DNA from: Streptomyces sp. R28
GTDB lineage: Bacteria; Actinomycetota; Actinomycetes; Streptomycetales; Streptomycetaceae
DNA: 64,000 bases
Reading direction: 5' to 3'
Assembly (NCBI RefSeq): GCF_041052385.1
Contig: NZ_CP163439.1
Coordinates: 7,119,001 to 7,183,000 of the forward strand
The notes below the pieces were generated by a model that was given only the letters and a program-made list of their open reading frames with translations, was not told the origin of the DNA and did no database searches. The translations under genes and the position numbers were made by a program. Shown here piece after piece: positions 34,326 through 43,790 of this stretch (its first letter is position 1; each line of letters opens with the position of its first letter).

Positions 34326-35618
34326 ATGATGCGTACGCGTCCGCTGAAGGTGGCGCTGCTGGGCTGTGGGGTTGTCGGCTCAGAGGTGGCGCGCATCATG
34401 ACGACGCACGCCGACGACCTCGCCGCCAGGATCGGGGCGCCCGTGGAGCTCGCGGGGGTGGCCGTACGGCGGCCCTCCAAGGTCCGTGAGGGCATCGACC
34501 CTGCGCTCGTCACCACCGACGCGACCGCCCTCGTCAAACGCGGCGACATCGATGTGGTGGTCGAGGTCATCGGGGGCATCGAGCCCGCCCGCACCCTCAT
34601 CACCACCGCCTTCGAGCACGGCGCGTCGGTCGTGTCGGCGAACAAGGCGCTCCTCGCCCAGGACGGCGCCGCCCTGCACGCGGCCGCCGAGCAGCACGGC
34701 CGTGACCTCTACTACGAGGCCGCCGTCGCCGGCGCCATCCCGCTGATCCGGCCGCTGCGGGAGTCCCTCGCCGGCGACAAGGTCAACCGGGTGCTCGGCA
34801 TCGTCAACGGCACCACGAACTTCATCCTCGACAAGATGGACTCGACCGGCGCCGGGTATCAGGAGGCCCTCGACGAGGCCACCGCCCTGGGGTACGCCGA
34901 AGCCGACCCGACCGCCGACGTCGAGGGCTTCGACGCCGCCGCCAAGGCCGCCATCCTCGCCGGAATCGCGTTCCACACGCGTGTGCGCCTCGACGACGTC
35001 TACCGCGAGGGCATGACCGAGGTCACCGCCGCCGACTTCGCCTCCGCGAGGAACATGGGCTGCACCATCAAGCTGCTCGCCATCTGCGAGCGGGCCGAGG
35101 ACGGGGCCTCCGTCACCGCGCGCGTGCATCCCGCCATGATCCCGCTGACCCACCCGCTCGCCTCCGTGCGCGGCGCGTACAACGCCGTGTTCGTCGAGTC
35201 CGACGCCTCCGGGCAGCTCATGTTCTACGGCCCCGGCGCGGGCGGTTCCCCGACCGCGTCCGCCGTGCTCGGCGACCTCGTCGCCGTCTGCCGCAACCGG
35301 CTCAGCGGGGCAACGGGGCCCGGCGAGTCGGCGTACGCCGCCCTGACTGTGTCGCCGATGGGTGACGTCGTCACGCGGTACCACATCAGCCTCGATGTGG
35401 CGGACAAACCGGGTGTTCTCGCCCAGGTGGCAACCGTGTTCGCCGAGCACGGAGTCTCGATCGATACGGTTCGCCAGCAGGGCAAGGACGGCGAGGCCTC
35501 CCTCGTCGTCGTCACCCACCGTGCGTCCGACGCGGCCCTCACCGGGACCGTGGAGGCGCTGCGCAAGCTCGACACCGTGCGGGGTGTCGCCAGCATCATG
35601 CGGGTTGAAGGAGAGTAA
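34326..35618 (+). CDS. hom: Homoserine dehydrogenase
   Basis: About 430 residues. It reduces aspartate semialdehyde to homoserine for threonine and methionine. The nucleotide site VALLGCGVVGSEVA stands at the N terminus, the catalytic region with YYEAAVAGAIPLI and GIVNGTTNFIL in the middle, and an ACT domain (about residues 355-430; DVADKPGVLAQVATVFAEHG) at the C terminus, which in this family gives feedback inhibition by threonine. I chose the ATG at 34326 (GAGG just upstream), which places the Rossmann motif at the usual distance; a GTG at 34278 would add 16 residues without homology. The thrC gene follows after six bases. Confidence 0.96.
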   Translation: MMRTRPLKVALLGCGVVGSEVARIMTTHADDLAARIGAPVELAGVAVRRPSKVREGIDPALVTTDATALVKRGDIDVVVEVIGGIEPARTLITTAFEHGASVVSANKALLAQDGAALHAAAEQHGRDLYYEAAVAGAIPLIRPLRESLAGDKVNRVLGIVNGTTNFILDKMDSTGAGYQEALDEATALGYAEADPTADVEGFDAAAKAAILAGIAFHTRVRLDDVYREGMTEVTAADFASARNMGCTIKLLAICERAEDGASVTARVHPAMIPLTHPLASVRGAYNAVFVESDASGQLMFYGPGAGGSPTASAVLGDLVAVCRNRLSGATGPGESAYAALTVSPMGDVVTRYHISLDVADKPGVLAQVATVFAEHGVSIDTVRQQGKDGEASLVVVTHRASDAALTGTVEALRKLDTVRGVASIMRVEGE

Positions 35619-35624
35619 CCAGCA

Positions 35625-36683
35625 ATGACCCACCAGTGGCGCGGAATCATCGAGGAGTACCGGGACCGGCTTCCCGTCTCCGACACCACGCCGGTCGTGA
35701 CGCTCCGCGAGGGCGGCACGCCCCTCGTGCCCGCGCAGGTGCTCTCCGAGCGCACGGGCTGCGAGGTCCACCTCAAGGTGGAGGGTGCGAACCCGACCGG
35801 GTCCTTCAAGGACCGCGGCATGACCATGGCCATCACCAAGGCCAAGGAGGAGGGCGCGAAGGCGGTCATCTGCGCCTCCACCGGCAACACGTCGGCCTCA
35901 GCCGCCGCCTACGCCGTGCGCGCGGGCATGGTTTCGGCCGTTCTCGTCCCGCAGGGCAAGATCGCGCTCGGCAAGATGGGCCAGGCCCTCGTGCACGGCG
36001 CGAAGATCCTCCAGGTCGACGGCAACTTCGACGACTGCCTCACGCTCGCCCGCGACCTGAGCGACAACTACCCCGTGGCGCTGGTCAATTCGGTCAACCC
36101 GGTGCGTATCGAGGGGCAGAAGACGGCCGCCTTCGAGATCGTGGACATGCTGGGCGACGCTCCCGACATCCACGTCCTGCCGGTGGGCAACGCGGGCAAC
36201 ATCACCGCGTACTGGAAGGGCTACACGGAGTACGCCGCCGACGGCATCGCCGGGCAGACCCCGCGCATGTGGGGCTTCCAGGCCTCCGGCTCCGCGCCCA
36301 TCGTGCGCGGCGAGGTCGTCAAGGACCCGTCGACCATCGCCACCGCCATCCGCATCGGCAATCCCGCGTCCTGGCAGTACGCGCTCGCCGCGCGGGACGA
36401 GTCCGGCGGCTTCATCGACGAGGTGACGGACCGTGAAATCCTGCGCGCCTACCGGCTGTTGGCCGCGCAGGAGGGCGTCTTCGTGGAGCCCGCCTCGGCC
36501 GCGTCCGTCGCCGGTCTGCTGAAGGCCGCCGAGCAGGGCAAGGTCGACCCGGGCCAGACGATCGTCTGCACCGTCACCGGCAACGGCCTCAAGGACCCCG
36601 ACTGGGCCGTCGCCGGCGCCCCGCAGCCCGTCACCGTCCCGGTCGACGCGGCGACGGCGGCCGAGCGGCTCGGACTGTCGTAA
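35625..36683 (+). CDS. thrC: Threonine synthase
   Basis: 352 residues, the short actinobacterial/plant-unlike class. It converts O-phosphohomoserine to threonine with pyridoxal phosphate. The cofactor Lys lies in NPTGSFKDRGM (about residue 61); STGNTSAS and PVGNAGNITAYW form the phosphate-binding loops. A GAAGGAGAG site at the end of hom serves it, so hom and thrC are surely one transcript. A pair of hairpins lies after its stop. Confidence 0.98.
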   Translation: MTHQWRGIIEEYRDRLPVSDTTPVVTLREGGTPLVPAQVLSERTGCEVHLKVEGANPTGSFKDRGMTMAITKAKEEGAKAVICASTGNTSASAAAYAVRAGMVSAVLVPQGKIALGKMGQALVHGAKILQVDGNFDDCLTLARDLSDNYPVALVNSVNPVRIEGQKTAAFEIVDMLGDAPDIHVLPVGNAGNITAYWKGYTEYAADGIAGQTPRMWGFQASGSAPIVRGEVVKDPSTIATAIRIGNPASWQYALAARDESGGFIDEVTDREILRAYRLLAAQEGVFVEPASAASVAGLLKAAEQGKVDPGQTIVCTVTGNGLKDPDWAVAGAPQPVTVPVDAATAAERLGLS

Positions 36684-36758
36684 GCCGGGCCACACCCCGT
36701 CGTAGCGGCGCCCGACCCCGTCGTACGGGGCTCGTGTCCGCGTATAAGAGGGCGCTTA

Positions 36759-36826
36759 CCTGGGGGACTTCCCTCCAGGGGGTGCACAGGGGGCATACGA
36801 CACGCATCGTGCGCCTCCTGTGCGCC
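36759..36826 (+). terminator. Two consecutive hairpins between thrC and thrB
   Basis: The first hairpin pairs CCTGGGGG (36759-36766) with CCTCCAGG (36772-36779) around ACTTC. The second pairs GGTGCACAGGGGGC (36781-36794) with GCCTCCTGTGCGCC (36813-36826), 14 pairs including two G-U, with an inner ACGA/TCGT stem. They could end the hom-thrC transcript or attenuate thrB; no T-run follows. The rest of the 330-base gap holds a doubled GTCATCGAATG motif at 36951-36974 and no gene. Confidence 0.55.
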
Positions 36827-37013
36827 CTATGTCGCCACAGAACCTACCTTCGATAGGCTGTACCGAACCCGCCCGCCGCATATGCCTCCGCATGGGGCGC
36901 GGTGCCGCGCCGTCTCCGCGGCCCGGAAGCGGCCCCAGGGGTCTTCGTACGTCATCGAATGTCGTCATCGAATGTCTTCGACAATCACGCAGCTCAAGGA
37001 GAGTCATCGAGCG

Positions 37014-37931
37014 ATGGCCGGTCCAGCCTTCCGCGCCGCCGCCGTCCGGGTGCGCGTCCCCGCCACCAGCGCCAACCTCGGCCCGGGCTTCGACGCCCTC
37101 GGCCTGTCGCTGGGGCTCTACGACGACGTGGTCGTCCGGGTGGCCGACTCCGGGCTGCACATCGACATCGCGGGTGAGGGCAGCGAGACGCTGCCGCGTG
37201 ACGAGAAGCACCTTCTCGTACGGTCCCTGCGCACCGCCTTCGATCTGCTGGGCGGCCAGCCGCGCGGCCTGGAGATCGTCTGCGCCAACCGCATCCCGCA
37301 CGGCCGGGGCCTCGGCTCCTCCTCGGCCGCCATCAGCGCCGGCATCGTCGCCGCGCGCGCGGTGACGATAGGCGGCGAGGCCAAGCTCGACGACACGGCC
37401 CTCCTGGAGCTCGCCACCGAGATCGAGGGCCACCCCGACAACGTGGCGGCCTGTCTGCTCGGCGGCTTCACCCTCTCCTGGATGGAGGGCGGCGCCGCGC
37501 GGGCGATCAGGATGGACCCGGCCGATTCCATCGTTCCGGTGGTTTTCGTGCCCGGAAAGCCGCTCCTGACCGAGACCGCGCGCGGCCTGCTCCCGCGCAC
37601 CGTGCCGCACGTCGACGCCGCCACCAACGCGGGCCGTGCAGCCCTGCTCGTGGAGGCCCTGACCAGGCGCCCCGAACTGCTGCTGCCCGCCACCGAGGAC
37701 CGTCTCCACCAGGAGTACCGCGCACCCGCGATGCCGGAGAGCGCGGCGCTGGTGGAGCGGCTGCGGGCCGACGGCGTCCCGGCCGTGATTTCCGGCGCGG
37801 GCCCCACTGTTCTGGCGTTGGTCGATGCCGACAGCGCCGACAAGATCGCCCATCTGGCAGGCGACGGCTGGGCCGCGAACCGGCTCGAGCTGGACGCCCA
37901 GGGAGCGAGCGTGCTGCCGCTTGCGCCCTGA
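37014..37931 (+). CDS. thrB: Homoserine kinase
   Basis: 305 residues of the GHMP kinase family; it phosphorylates homoserine for ThrC. VPATSANLGPGFDALG is the N-terminal GHMP motif, RIPHGRGLGSSSAAI (about residue 90) is the ATP-binding glycine loop, and VISGAGPTVLAL is the C-terminal motif. The ATG at 37014 follows AAGGAG by about ten bases and gives the usual family length; the longer frame back to 36882 lies in the intergenic region. It is separated from thrC by 330 bases with hairpins, so it may have its own promoter. Confidence 0.97.
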   Translation: MAGPAFRAAAVRVRVPATSANLGPGFDALGLSLGLYDDVVVRVADSGLHIDIAGEGSETLPRDEKHLLVRSLRTAFDLLGGQPRGLEIVCANRIPHGRGLGSSSAAISAGIVAARAVTIGGEAKLDDTALLELATEIEGHPDNVAACLLGGFTLSWMEGGAARAIRMDPADSIVPVVFVPGKPLLTETARGLLPRTVPHVDAATNAGRAALLVEALTRRPELLLPATEDRLHQEYRAPAMPESAALVERLRADGVPAVISGAGPTVLALVDADSADKIAHLAGDGWAANRLELDAQGASVLPLAP

Positions 37932-38321
37932 CACACGGTTGCCGGATTTCGAGAGGGGGAATGTTTGTTGGATCCGGTAGTGTTAATCTCAAGTCTGCAC
38001 CCGACCCCACCATGGCGAGGTGCTTCGTGTCCCCGTCCGGGACAGACATTCTTCCGGGAGCCTCCCAAGCCGCACTGTGTTCCGTACGACGTACGCGGGC
38101 ATTGAGCGACTCGCCGGGCACGCTCCGGAACCGGCGCGACCGAGCCGAGTGACACAGACACTGAGTGCCACAGCTCTGGGAAGTGCCATCACCAGAAATT
38201 TCCCCCGCCGCTTCGGCGGAACACCGCCCCGGCACGGTCCACACACCAAGGACCGAAGCCGGACAGCACAACCGGTCGCCGAGCCAGACAGGCCGACGTC
38301 CGCTCCAGGGAAGGACCCTTC
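37932..38321 (+). promoter_or_regulatory. Long upstream region/leader of rho
   Basis: 390 bases without an assigned gene. A frame of 63 codons (ATG 37961 to 38152) begins right after GAGAGGGGG, a strong ribosome-site-like run, with a second in-frame ATG at 38012. It could be a leader peptide. GTAGTGTTAATC at about 37977-37988 looks like a promoter -10 zone, which would make the second ATG the likelier start. Rho genes in many bacteria are autoregulated through their leader, so this region is a good candidate for such control. Confidence 0.45.
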
Positions 38322-40331
38322 GTGAGCGACACCACCGATCTGATGGGCGCACGTGTCGAGGAGACCGTTGCCGCGCCCGCCACGGACGCCTCCGCGCCTG
38401 CCAGCGGTGCCGGCTCCCGGCGGCGCCGCGGTACCGGCCTTGAGGGCATGGTGCTGGCCGAGCTGCAGCAGGTCGCATCCGGCCTCGGCATCAGGGGCAC
38501 CGCGCGCATGCGCAAGAGCCAGCTGATCGAGGTCATCAAGGAGGCGCAGGCCGGGGGAGGTGCGGCGGCTCCCAAGGCGGAGGTCGCCACCGAGACCAAG
38601 CCCAAGCGCCGCGCCACCTCCAAGGCTCGTACCGGCGAAGCCGCCGAGAAGAAGGCGGAGAAGGCGGCTGAGGCCCCCGCCGAGAAGGCCGTGGCTCAGC
38701 AGCAGATCGAGATCCCCGGCCAGCCGGCCAGCGACGACGCCCCGGTCGAGCGCCGTCGTCGCCGCGCCACCGCCGACGCCGGTGCCCCCGCGGCCGCCCC
38801 CGAGACGGTCGCGGCCGAGGCGAAGAGCGAGCCGAAGGCCGAGACGCCCGCGCAGCCGCAGGGCGACGCCGGTGAGGGCGGCGAGGGCCGTCGTCGCGAC
38901 CGCCGTGAGCGCGGCCGGGACCGCGAGCGCGGTGACCGCGGTGACCGCGGTGACCGCGGTGACCGTCGCAAGGGCGACGACCAGCAGGGCGGCGGCCGTC
39001 AGGACCGCGGCCAGCAGCAGAACCAGCAGCAGGGCGGCGGCCGTCAGGACCGTGACCGCGACCGCCAGCAGCAGGACGACGACGACTTCGACGGTGGCCG
39101 CCGTGGGCGTCGCGGGCGTTACCGCGACCGCCGTGGCCGTCGTGGCCGTGACGAGATCGGTGGCGCGGGCGAGCCGCAGATCAACGAGGACGACGTCCTG
39201 ATCCCGGTCGCGGGCATCCTGGACATCCTCGACAACTACGCCTTCATCCGTACCTCGGGCTACCTGCCGGGCCCGAACGACGTGTACGTCTCCCTCGCCC
39301 AGGTCCGCAAGAACGGCCTGCGCAAGGGCGACCACATCACCGGTGCGGTCCGTCAGCCCAAGGAAGGCGAGCGGCGCGAGAAGTTCAACGCGCTGGTGCG
39401 TCTCGACTCCGTCAACGGCATGGCGCCCGAACACGGCCGCGGCCGCCCGGAGTTCAACAAGCTGACCCCGCTGTACCCGCAGGACCGGCTCCGTCTGGAG
39501 ACCGACCCGGGCGTGCTGACCACCCGCATCATCGACCTCGTGTCGCCGATCGGTAAGGGCCAGCGCGGTCTGATCGTGGCCCCGCCGAAGACCGGTAAGA
39601 CCATGATCATGCAGGCGATCGCCAACGCGATCACGCACAACAACCCCGAGTGCCACCTGATGGTCGTCCTGGTCGACGAGCGTCCGGAAGAGGTCACCGA
39701 CATGCAGCGGTCGGTGAAGGGCGAGGTCATCTCCTCGACCTTCGACCGCCCGGCCGAGGACCACACGACGGTCGCCGAGCTCGCCATCGAGCGTGCGAAG
39801 CGGCTCGTCGAGCTGGGCCACGACGTGGTTGTCCTGCTGGACTCCATCACGCGTCTGGGCCGTGCCTACAACCTCGCCGCCCCCGCCTCCGGCCGCATCC
39901 TGTCCGGTGGTGTCGACTCGACCGCGCTGTACCCGCCGAAGCGCTTCTTCGGTGCCGCGCGCAACATCGAGGACGGTGGCTCGCTCACCATCCTGGCGAC
40001 GGCTCTCGTCGACACCGGGTCCCGCATGGACGAGGTGATCTTCGAGGAGTTCAAGGGCACCGGCAACATGGAGCTCAAGCTCGACCGCAAGCTCGCCGAC
40101 AAGCGCATCTTCCCGGCGGTGGACGTCGACGCGTCCGGCACCCGCAAGGAAGAGATCCTGCTCGGCAACGACGAGCTCGCCGTCGTCTGGAAGCTGCGCC
40201 GGGTGCTGCACGCGCTCGACCAGCAGCAGGCGATCGAACTGCTCCTCGACAAGATGAAGCAGACGAAGTCGAACGGCGAGTTCCTGCTGCAGATCCAGAA
40301 GACGACGCCGTCGCCCGGCAACGGCGACTGA
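38322..40331 (+). CDS. rho: Transcription termination factor Rho, with long N-terminal insertion
   Basis: 669 residues against about 420 in E. coli. The RNA-dependent hexameric helicase ends transcription. An N-terminal Rho_N helix bundle (about 43-78; VLAELQQVASGLGI) is followed by an insertion of about 200 residues, first Ala/Glu/Lys/Pro-rich and then Arg/Gly/Asp/Gln-rich, with four RGD-type 9-base repeats at 38931-38966 and a doubled GRQDR-QQQ block. Then come the RNA-binding domain (DILDNYAFIRTSGYL) and the ATPase with APPKTGKT (Walker A), VVVLLDSITRLGRAYN (Walker B) and the Q-loop region. Large insertions of this sort are known in actinobacterial Rho and add RNA binding. The GTG start has GGAAGGA upstream. 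Confidence 0.98.
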   Translation: MSDTTDLMGARVEETVAAPATDASAPASGAGSRRRRGTGLEGMVLAELQQVASGLGIRGTARMRKSQLIEVIKEAQAGGGAAAPKAEVATETKPKRRATSKARTGEAAEKKAEKAAEAPAEKAVAQQQIEIPGQPASDDAPVERRRRRATADAGAPAAAPETVAAEAKSEPKAETPAQPQGDAGEGGEGRRRDRRERGRDRERGDRGDRGDRGDRRKGDDQQGGGRQDRGQQQNQQQGGGRQDRDRDRQQQDDDDFDGGRRGRRGRYRDRRGRRGRDEIGGAGEPQINEDDVLIPVAGILDILDNYAFIRTSGYLPGPNDVYVSLAQVRKNGLRKGDHITGAVRQPKEGERREKFNALVRLDSVNGMAPEHGRGRPEFNKLTPLYPQDRLRLETDPGVLTTRIIDLVSPIGKGQRGLIVAPPKTGKTMIMQAIANAITHNNPECHLMVVLVDERPEEVTDMQRSVKGEVISSTFDRPAEDHTTVAELAIERAKRLVELGHDVVVLLDSITRLGRAYNLAAPASGRILSGGVDSTALYPPKRFFGAARNIEDGGSLTILATALVDTGSRMDEVIFEEFKGTGNMELKLDRKLADKRIFPAVDVDASGTRKEEILLGNDELAVVWKLRRVLHALDQQQAIELLLDKMKQTKSNGEFLLQIQKTTPSPGNGD

Positions 40332-40357
40332 GCACGGCACAGGCGCTCCCAGAAAGT

Positions 40358-40404
40358 CCCGAAGGGCGCTCCCCGTCAGACAGTGACGGGGAGCGGCCTT
40401 CGGG
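40358..40404 (+). terminator. Strong hairpin after rho
   Basis: CCCGAAGGGCGCTCCCCGTC and GACGGGGAGCGGCCTTCGGG form a 20-pair stem with one mismatch and a seven-base loop. No T-run follows, which is normal for Streptomyces terminators. Confidence 0.8.
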
Positions 40405-40464
40405 CGCTGATAGGGACGGGTGTATCCGTACGCCCCTTCCTACTCTTGTGTCTCTGGGGGGACC

Positions 40465-42288
40465 TTGACCACCACCCTGTCCGGCAGCGGTCGTCACAGA
40501 CGCCGGATACGTTTCGGGCTGCCCATCGCCGCTGTCGGCGTCGCCGCGGCCGTCGCCGCCGCCCTGCTGACCTCGTCCGCGGGCGCCGCGACCGCGCTGC
40601 CCAAGCCCACCGTGAAGCCCGCCACCAGTTCGGCCTCGCTCGCCGAGCTGGAGCGGCGCGTCGCCGGTGCCGTCGCCGGTGACGACACCGCGGGGGAGAC
40701 GGCCACGAAGTCGTCGTACAGCGCGAGCACCAGCAGCTCCTCCGGTGACTCCACCGTGAGTCCCATGGTCATCGGTGGCACGACGACCAGCATCACCTCG
40801 GCGCCCTGGATGGCGCAGCTCTGGTACTACGACGACCAGGGCACCGCAGACGAGGCCGACGACCTCGGGTTCTTCTGCGGGGGCGCCGTCGTCGCGCCGA
40901 CGAAGATCCTCACCGCCGCGCACTGCGTCAAGGGCTACGACTGGTTCAACTACGGCGCCGTCGTCACCGGCACCGCCCAGCTGCCGACCACCGATGAGGC
41001 CGGCAACACCGACCTGCACGGCGGCACCGTCACGCTGCCGCACCGACAGTGGAACCACCCGTCGTACAACGCGACGACGATCGACAACGACATCGCCGTC
41101 ATCACGCTGGCGAACGCCGTCAAGGCGACGCCGATCCGGATGACGACGTCCGGCGACACCGCCTCGTACACCGCCGGGACGAACGCCAAGGTCTACGGCT
41201 GGGGCCGGACCAGCTCCACCAGCCAGGACGTCTCCGACACGCTGAAGACGGCCACGCTGCCCGTCCAGTCCGACAGCACCTGCACCGGCTACTACGGCAG
41301 CGAGTTCATCAAGGGCCACATGGTCTGCGCGGGCCCGCCGGCCAGCGGCAGCGACAGCGGCACCACCTCCGCCTGCAACGGTGACTCCGGCGGACCGCTG
41401 GTGGTGAACAACCGGATCGTCGGTGTCGTCTCCTGGGGTGTGCAGGACTGCGTCGCCGAGGGCGCGTACAGCGTGTTCTCCAAGGTCAGCAGCTATGTCG
41501 GCGCCGCCTACCCGCGCATCGACGACACCAACGTCAGCGGTGACCACCGGGCCGACCTGTGGCTGCGCAACGCGTCTACGAAGACCGGCTACTCGAAGGA
41601 CTCGGGCGGCACCTCGTTCGCCGCGCGCGAGTCCTGGGGCGACTGGAGCGGCGTGAACGTCGTCCTGCAGACCGACCTCGACCGGGACGGCTACCAGGAC
41701 CTGGTGTACCGGCGCAGCTCCGACGGTGCCATGTTCTGGGCGCACTATGTGCAGGCCAGCGGCTCCTGGGCCACCAAGACGCTGTTCAGCAACTGGAAGA
41801 CCCGCACCCGCGTCGTCGCCCCGGGCGACGTCACCGGCGACTACCTGCCCGACCTGCTCTCGGTCGACTCCGGCGGCACCCTGTGGATCTACCCGGGCAC
41901 GGGCAACGGCTCCTTCGCCACCCCGGTCAAGGTCGGCACCGGCTGGAACCAGTACAACTCCCTGCGCGGCCACGGCGACTTCACCGGCGACGGCAAGACC
42001 GACCTGATCGCCCGCGCCTCCAGCACCGGCTACCTGTACCTCTACAAGGGGACCGGCAAGTCCGGCACGGGCGCCTTCTCCAGCCGTATCAAGGTGCGGG
42101 AGTGGGCCGGCTACAACGCCTTCGACGCGGTCGGCGACATCAGCGGCGACGGCAGGGCGGACTTCCTGGCCCGCACGCCCGGCGGCACGCTCTACCTGTA
42201 CAAGGGCACCGGAAAGGCCACCAGCGAGATCTTCGCCACAAGGATCTCGGTCGGCACGGACTTCGAGCAGTACGACATCTTCGGCTGA
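40465..42288 (+). CDS. Secreted trypsin-like serine protease with FG-GAP/VCBS repeats
   Basis: About 607 residues from the TTG at 40465, which follows CTGGGGGGA; a GTG at 40420 would put 15 extra residues before the signal peptide. The signal peptide has an Arg-rich start (RHRRRIRF), a hydrophobic core and an SAGAATA cleavage zone. The S1 protease domain (about 95-355) has IGG at its mature start, TAAHC (His), DNDIAVI (Asp) and GDSGGPL (Ser). The C-terminal half (about 360-605) holds about five VCBS-like repeats with calcium-type loops such as DLDRDGYQDL, DFTGDGKTDL and DISGDGRADF, which build a beta-propeller-like module. It should act outside the cell on proteins. Confidence 0.93.
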   Translation: MTTTLSGSGRHRRRIRFGLPIAAVGVAAAVAAALLTSSAGAATALPKPTVKPATSSASLAELERRVAGAVAGDDTAGETATKSSYSASTSSSSGDSTVSPMVIGGTTTSITSAPWMAQLWYYDDQGTADEADDLGFFCGGAVVAPTKILTAAHCVKGYDWFNYGAVVTGTAQLPTTDEAGNTDLHGGTVTLPHRQWNHPSYNATTIDNDIAVITLANAVKATPIRMTTSGDTASYTAGTNAKVYGWGRTSSTSQDVSDTLKTATLPVQSDSTCTGYYGSEFIKGHMVCAGPPASGSDSGTTSACNGDSGGPLVVNNRIVGVVSWGVQDCVAEGAYSVFSKVSSYVGAAYPRIDDTNVSGDHRADLWLRNASTKTGYSKDSGGTSFAARESWGDWSGVNVVLQTDLDRDGYQDLVYRRSSDGAMFWAHYVQASGSWATKTLFSNWKTRTRVVAPGDVTGDYLPDLLSVDSGGTLWIYPGTGNGSFATPVKVGTGWNQYNSLRGHGDFTGDGKTDLIARASSTGYLYLYKGTGKSGTGAFSSRIKVREWAGYNAFDAVGDISGDGRADFLARTPGGTLYLYKGTGKATSEIFATRISVGTDFEQYDIFG

Positions 42289-42332
42289 AACCGCAGGTGA
42301 GCGGGGCCTGCCCCGGTATCACCGACCACGCA

Positions 42333-42364
42333 CCGTGCCCACCGCTCCTCGGCGGTGGGCACGG
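42333..42364. terminator. Perfect 13-bp hairpin after the protease gene
   Basis: CCGTGCCCACCGC and GCGGTGGGCACGG are fully complementary with a six-base loop TCCTCG, 44 bases after the stop codon. A typical Streptomyces terminator without T-run. Confidence 0.8.
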
Positions 42365-42495
42365 TCCGTTGTGCAACCCTTCTCCGAGTTTCCCCGTCTG
42401 ACCGGACGGGGTCACGATGGTGTGGTAAGCGCCAAATGACCACGCCTGACCCTGAAAGCAGGGGGTAACCGACCGGACGAGAACCGAGGAGCACA

Positions 42496-43626
42496 GTGTC
42501 CGCCGAGAGCACGCCGGAGCCCGGCATACCGGGTCAGACCGGCACCGCAGGTCCGCGCCACCGCGCCAAGGGCCGCCGTCGCAAACCCCGAGACAAGCGC
42601 AAGGGCCTGCTGATCACGGCCTGGACGGCCGCCGGGATCGTGGTCCTGGGCGGCACCGGAGCCGGGTACCTGTACTTCAAGCTCAACGGCAACCTCAAGA
42701 GCGTCGACATCGACCAGGCCCTTGGCACCGAGCGGCCCGAGAAGGTCGACAACGGCTCGGAGAACATCCTCGTCCTCGGCTCCGACACCCGCTCCGGCAG
42801 CAACAAGAACCTCGGCGGCGGCACCGACGACGGCAGCGCCCGCTCCGACACGGCGATGATCGTGCACGTCTACGAAGGCCACAAGAAGGCCAGCGTGGTC
42901 TCCGTCCCGCGCGACACCCTCGTGGACCGCCCCCGGTGCACCGACACCAACGGCGACACCCACGACGCGGCGTCCGGCGTGATGTTCAACGAGTCGTACT
43001 CCACGGGCGGCGCCGCCTGCGCGGTGAAGACCGTCGAGTCCATCACCGGCATCCGCATGGACCACTATCTGGAGGTCGACTTCTCCGGCTTCCAGAAGCT
43101 CATCGACGAGCTCGGCGGCGTCGAGGTCACCACCACCAAGAACATCAGCGACCCCGACAGCCACCTCAACCTCAAGGCCGGCACCCACCAGCTCACCGGC
43201 AAGCAGGCCCTTGGCCTGGTCCGCACCCGGCACGGCGTGGGTGACGGCTCCGACCTCGGCCGCATCCAGCTCCAGCAGGCCTTCATCAAGGCGCTGATCA
43301 ACCAGGTCAAGGACATCAACCTCTTCGGCAACCCCAAGAGGCTCTACGACCTGGCCAACACCGCCACCAAGACGGTGACGGCCGACTCCGACCTCGGCTC
43401 GGTCAACAAGCTCATGTCCTTCGCGGGCGGCCTCAAGGGCATCAGCTCCAAGAACATGACCATGGTCACGATGCCGGTCCAGTACGACCCCGCGGACCCG
43501 AACCGGGTGCTCGTGGCGAAGAAGAAGGCCCGGCTGGTGTGGGACGCCCTGAAGAACGACAAGGTGATCCCGAAGGCGGCCACCGAAGGCACGGCCACGG
43601 GCGATGCCAAGGGTGTGGTGAGTTAG
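42496..43626 (+). CDS. LytR-CpsA-Psr family cell-wall ligase
   Basis: 376 residues. A basic cytoplasmic tail of about 35 residues is followed by one membrane segment (LLITAWTAAGIVVLGGTGAGYLYF) and an extracellular LCP domain (about 85-300). LVLGSDTRSG, DTAMIVHVYE and VSVPRDTLV hold the conserved Asp and Arg residues, and LVRTRHGVGDGSDLGRIQLQQ the second Arg cluster. LCP enzymes transfer glycopolymers such as teichoic or teichulosonic acids from lipid carriers to peptidoglycan; the polymer here is unknown. Starts with GTG after CGAGGAG. Confidence 0.94.
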   Translation: MSAESTPEPGIPGQTGTAGPRHRAKGRRRKPRDKRKGLLITAWTAAGIVVLGGTGAGYLYFKLNGNLKSVDIDQALGTERPEKVDNGSENILVLGSDTRSGSNKNLGGGTDDGSARSDTAMIVHVYEGHKKASVVSVPRDTLVDRPRCTDTNGDTHDAASGVMFNESYSTGGAACAVKTVESITGIRMDHYLEVDFSGFQKLIDELGGVEVTTTKNISDPDSHLNLKAGTHQLTGKQALGLVRTRHGVGDGSDLGRIQLQQAFIKALINQVKDINLFGNPKRLYDLANTATKTVTADSDLGSVNKLMSFAGGLKGISSKNMTMVTMPVQYDPADPNRVLVAKKKARLVWDALKNDKVIPKAATEGTATGDAKGVVS

Positions 43627-43790
43627 CCGGGGACCCCAGGGGTTGGCCAGGGGGCCCCGGGGAATAGACCACGGCCACCCCCGGTTTTGGCTGATGGACA
43701 CCAGTCCTGGCAGACTGGTACGTCGGCTCCGGTTCACGCTCCCGCACCCCGCGGCTGCGACCCGGCGCCCTCCCGAAACTAGGAGACACC

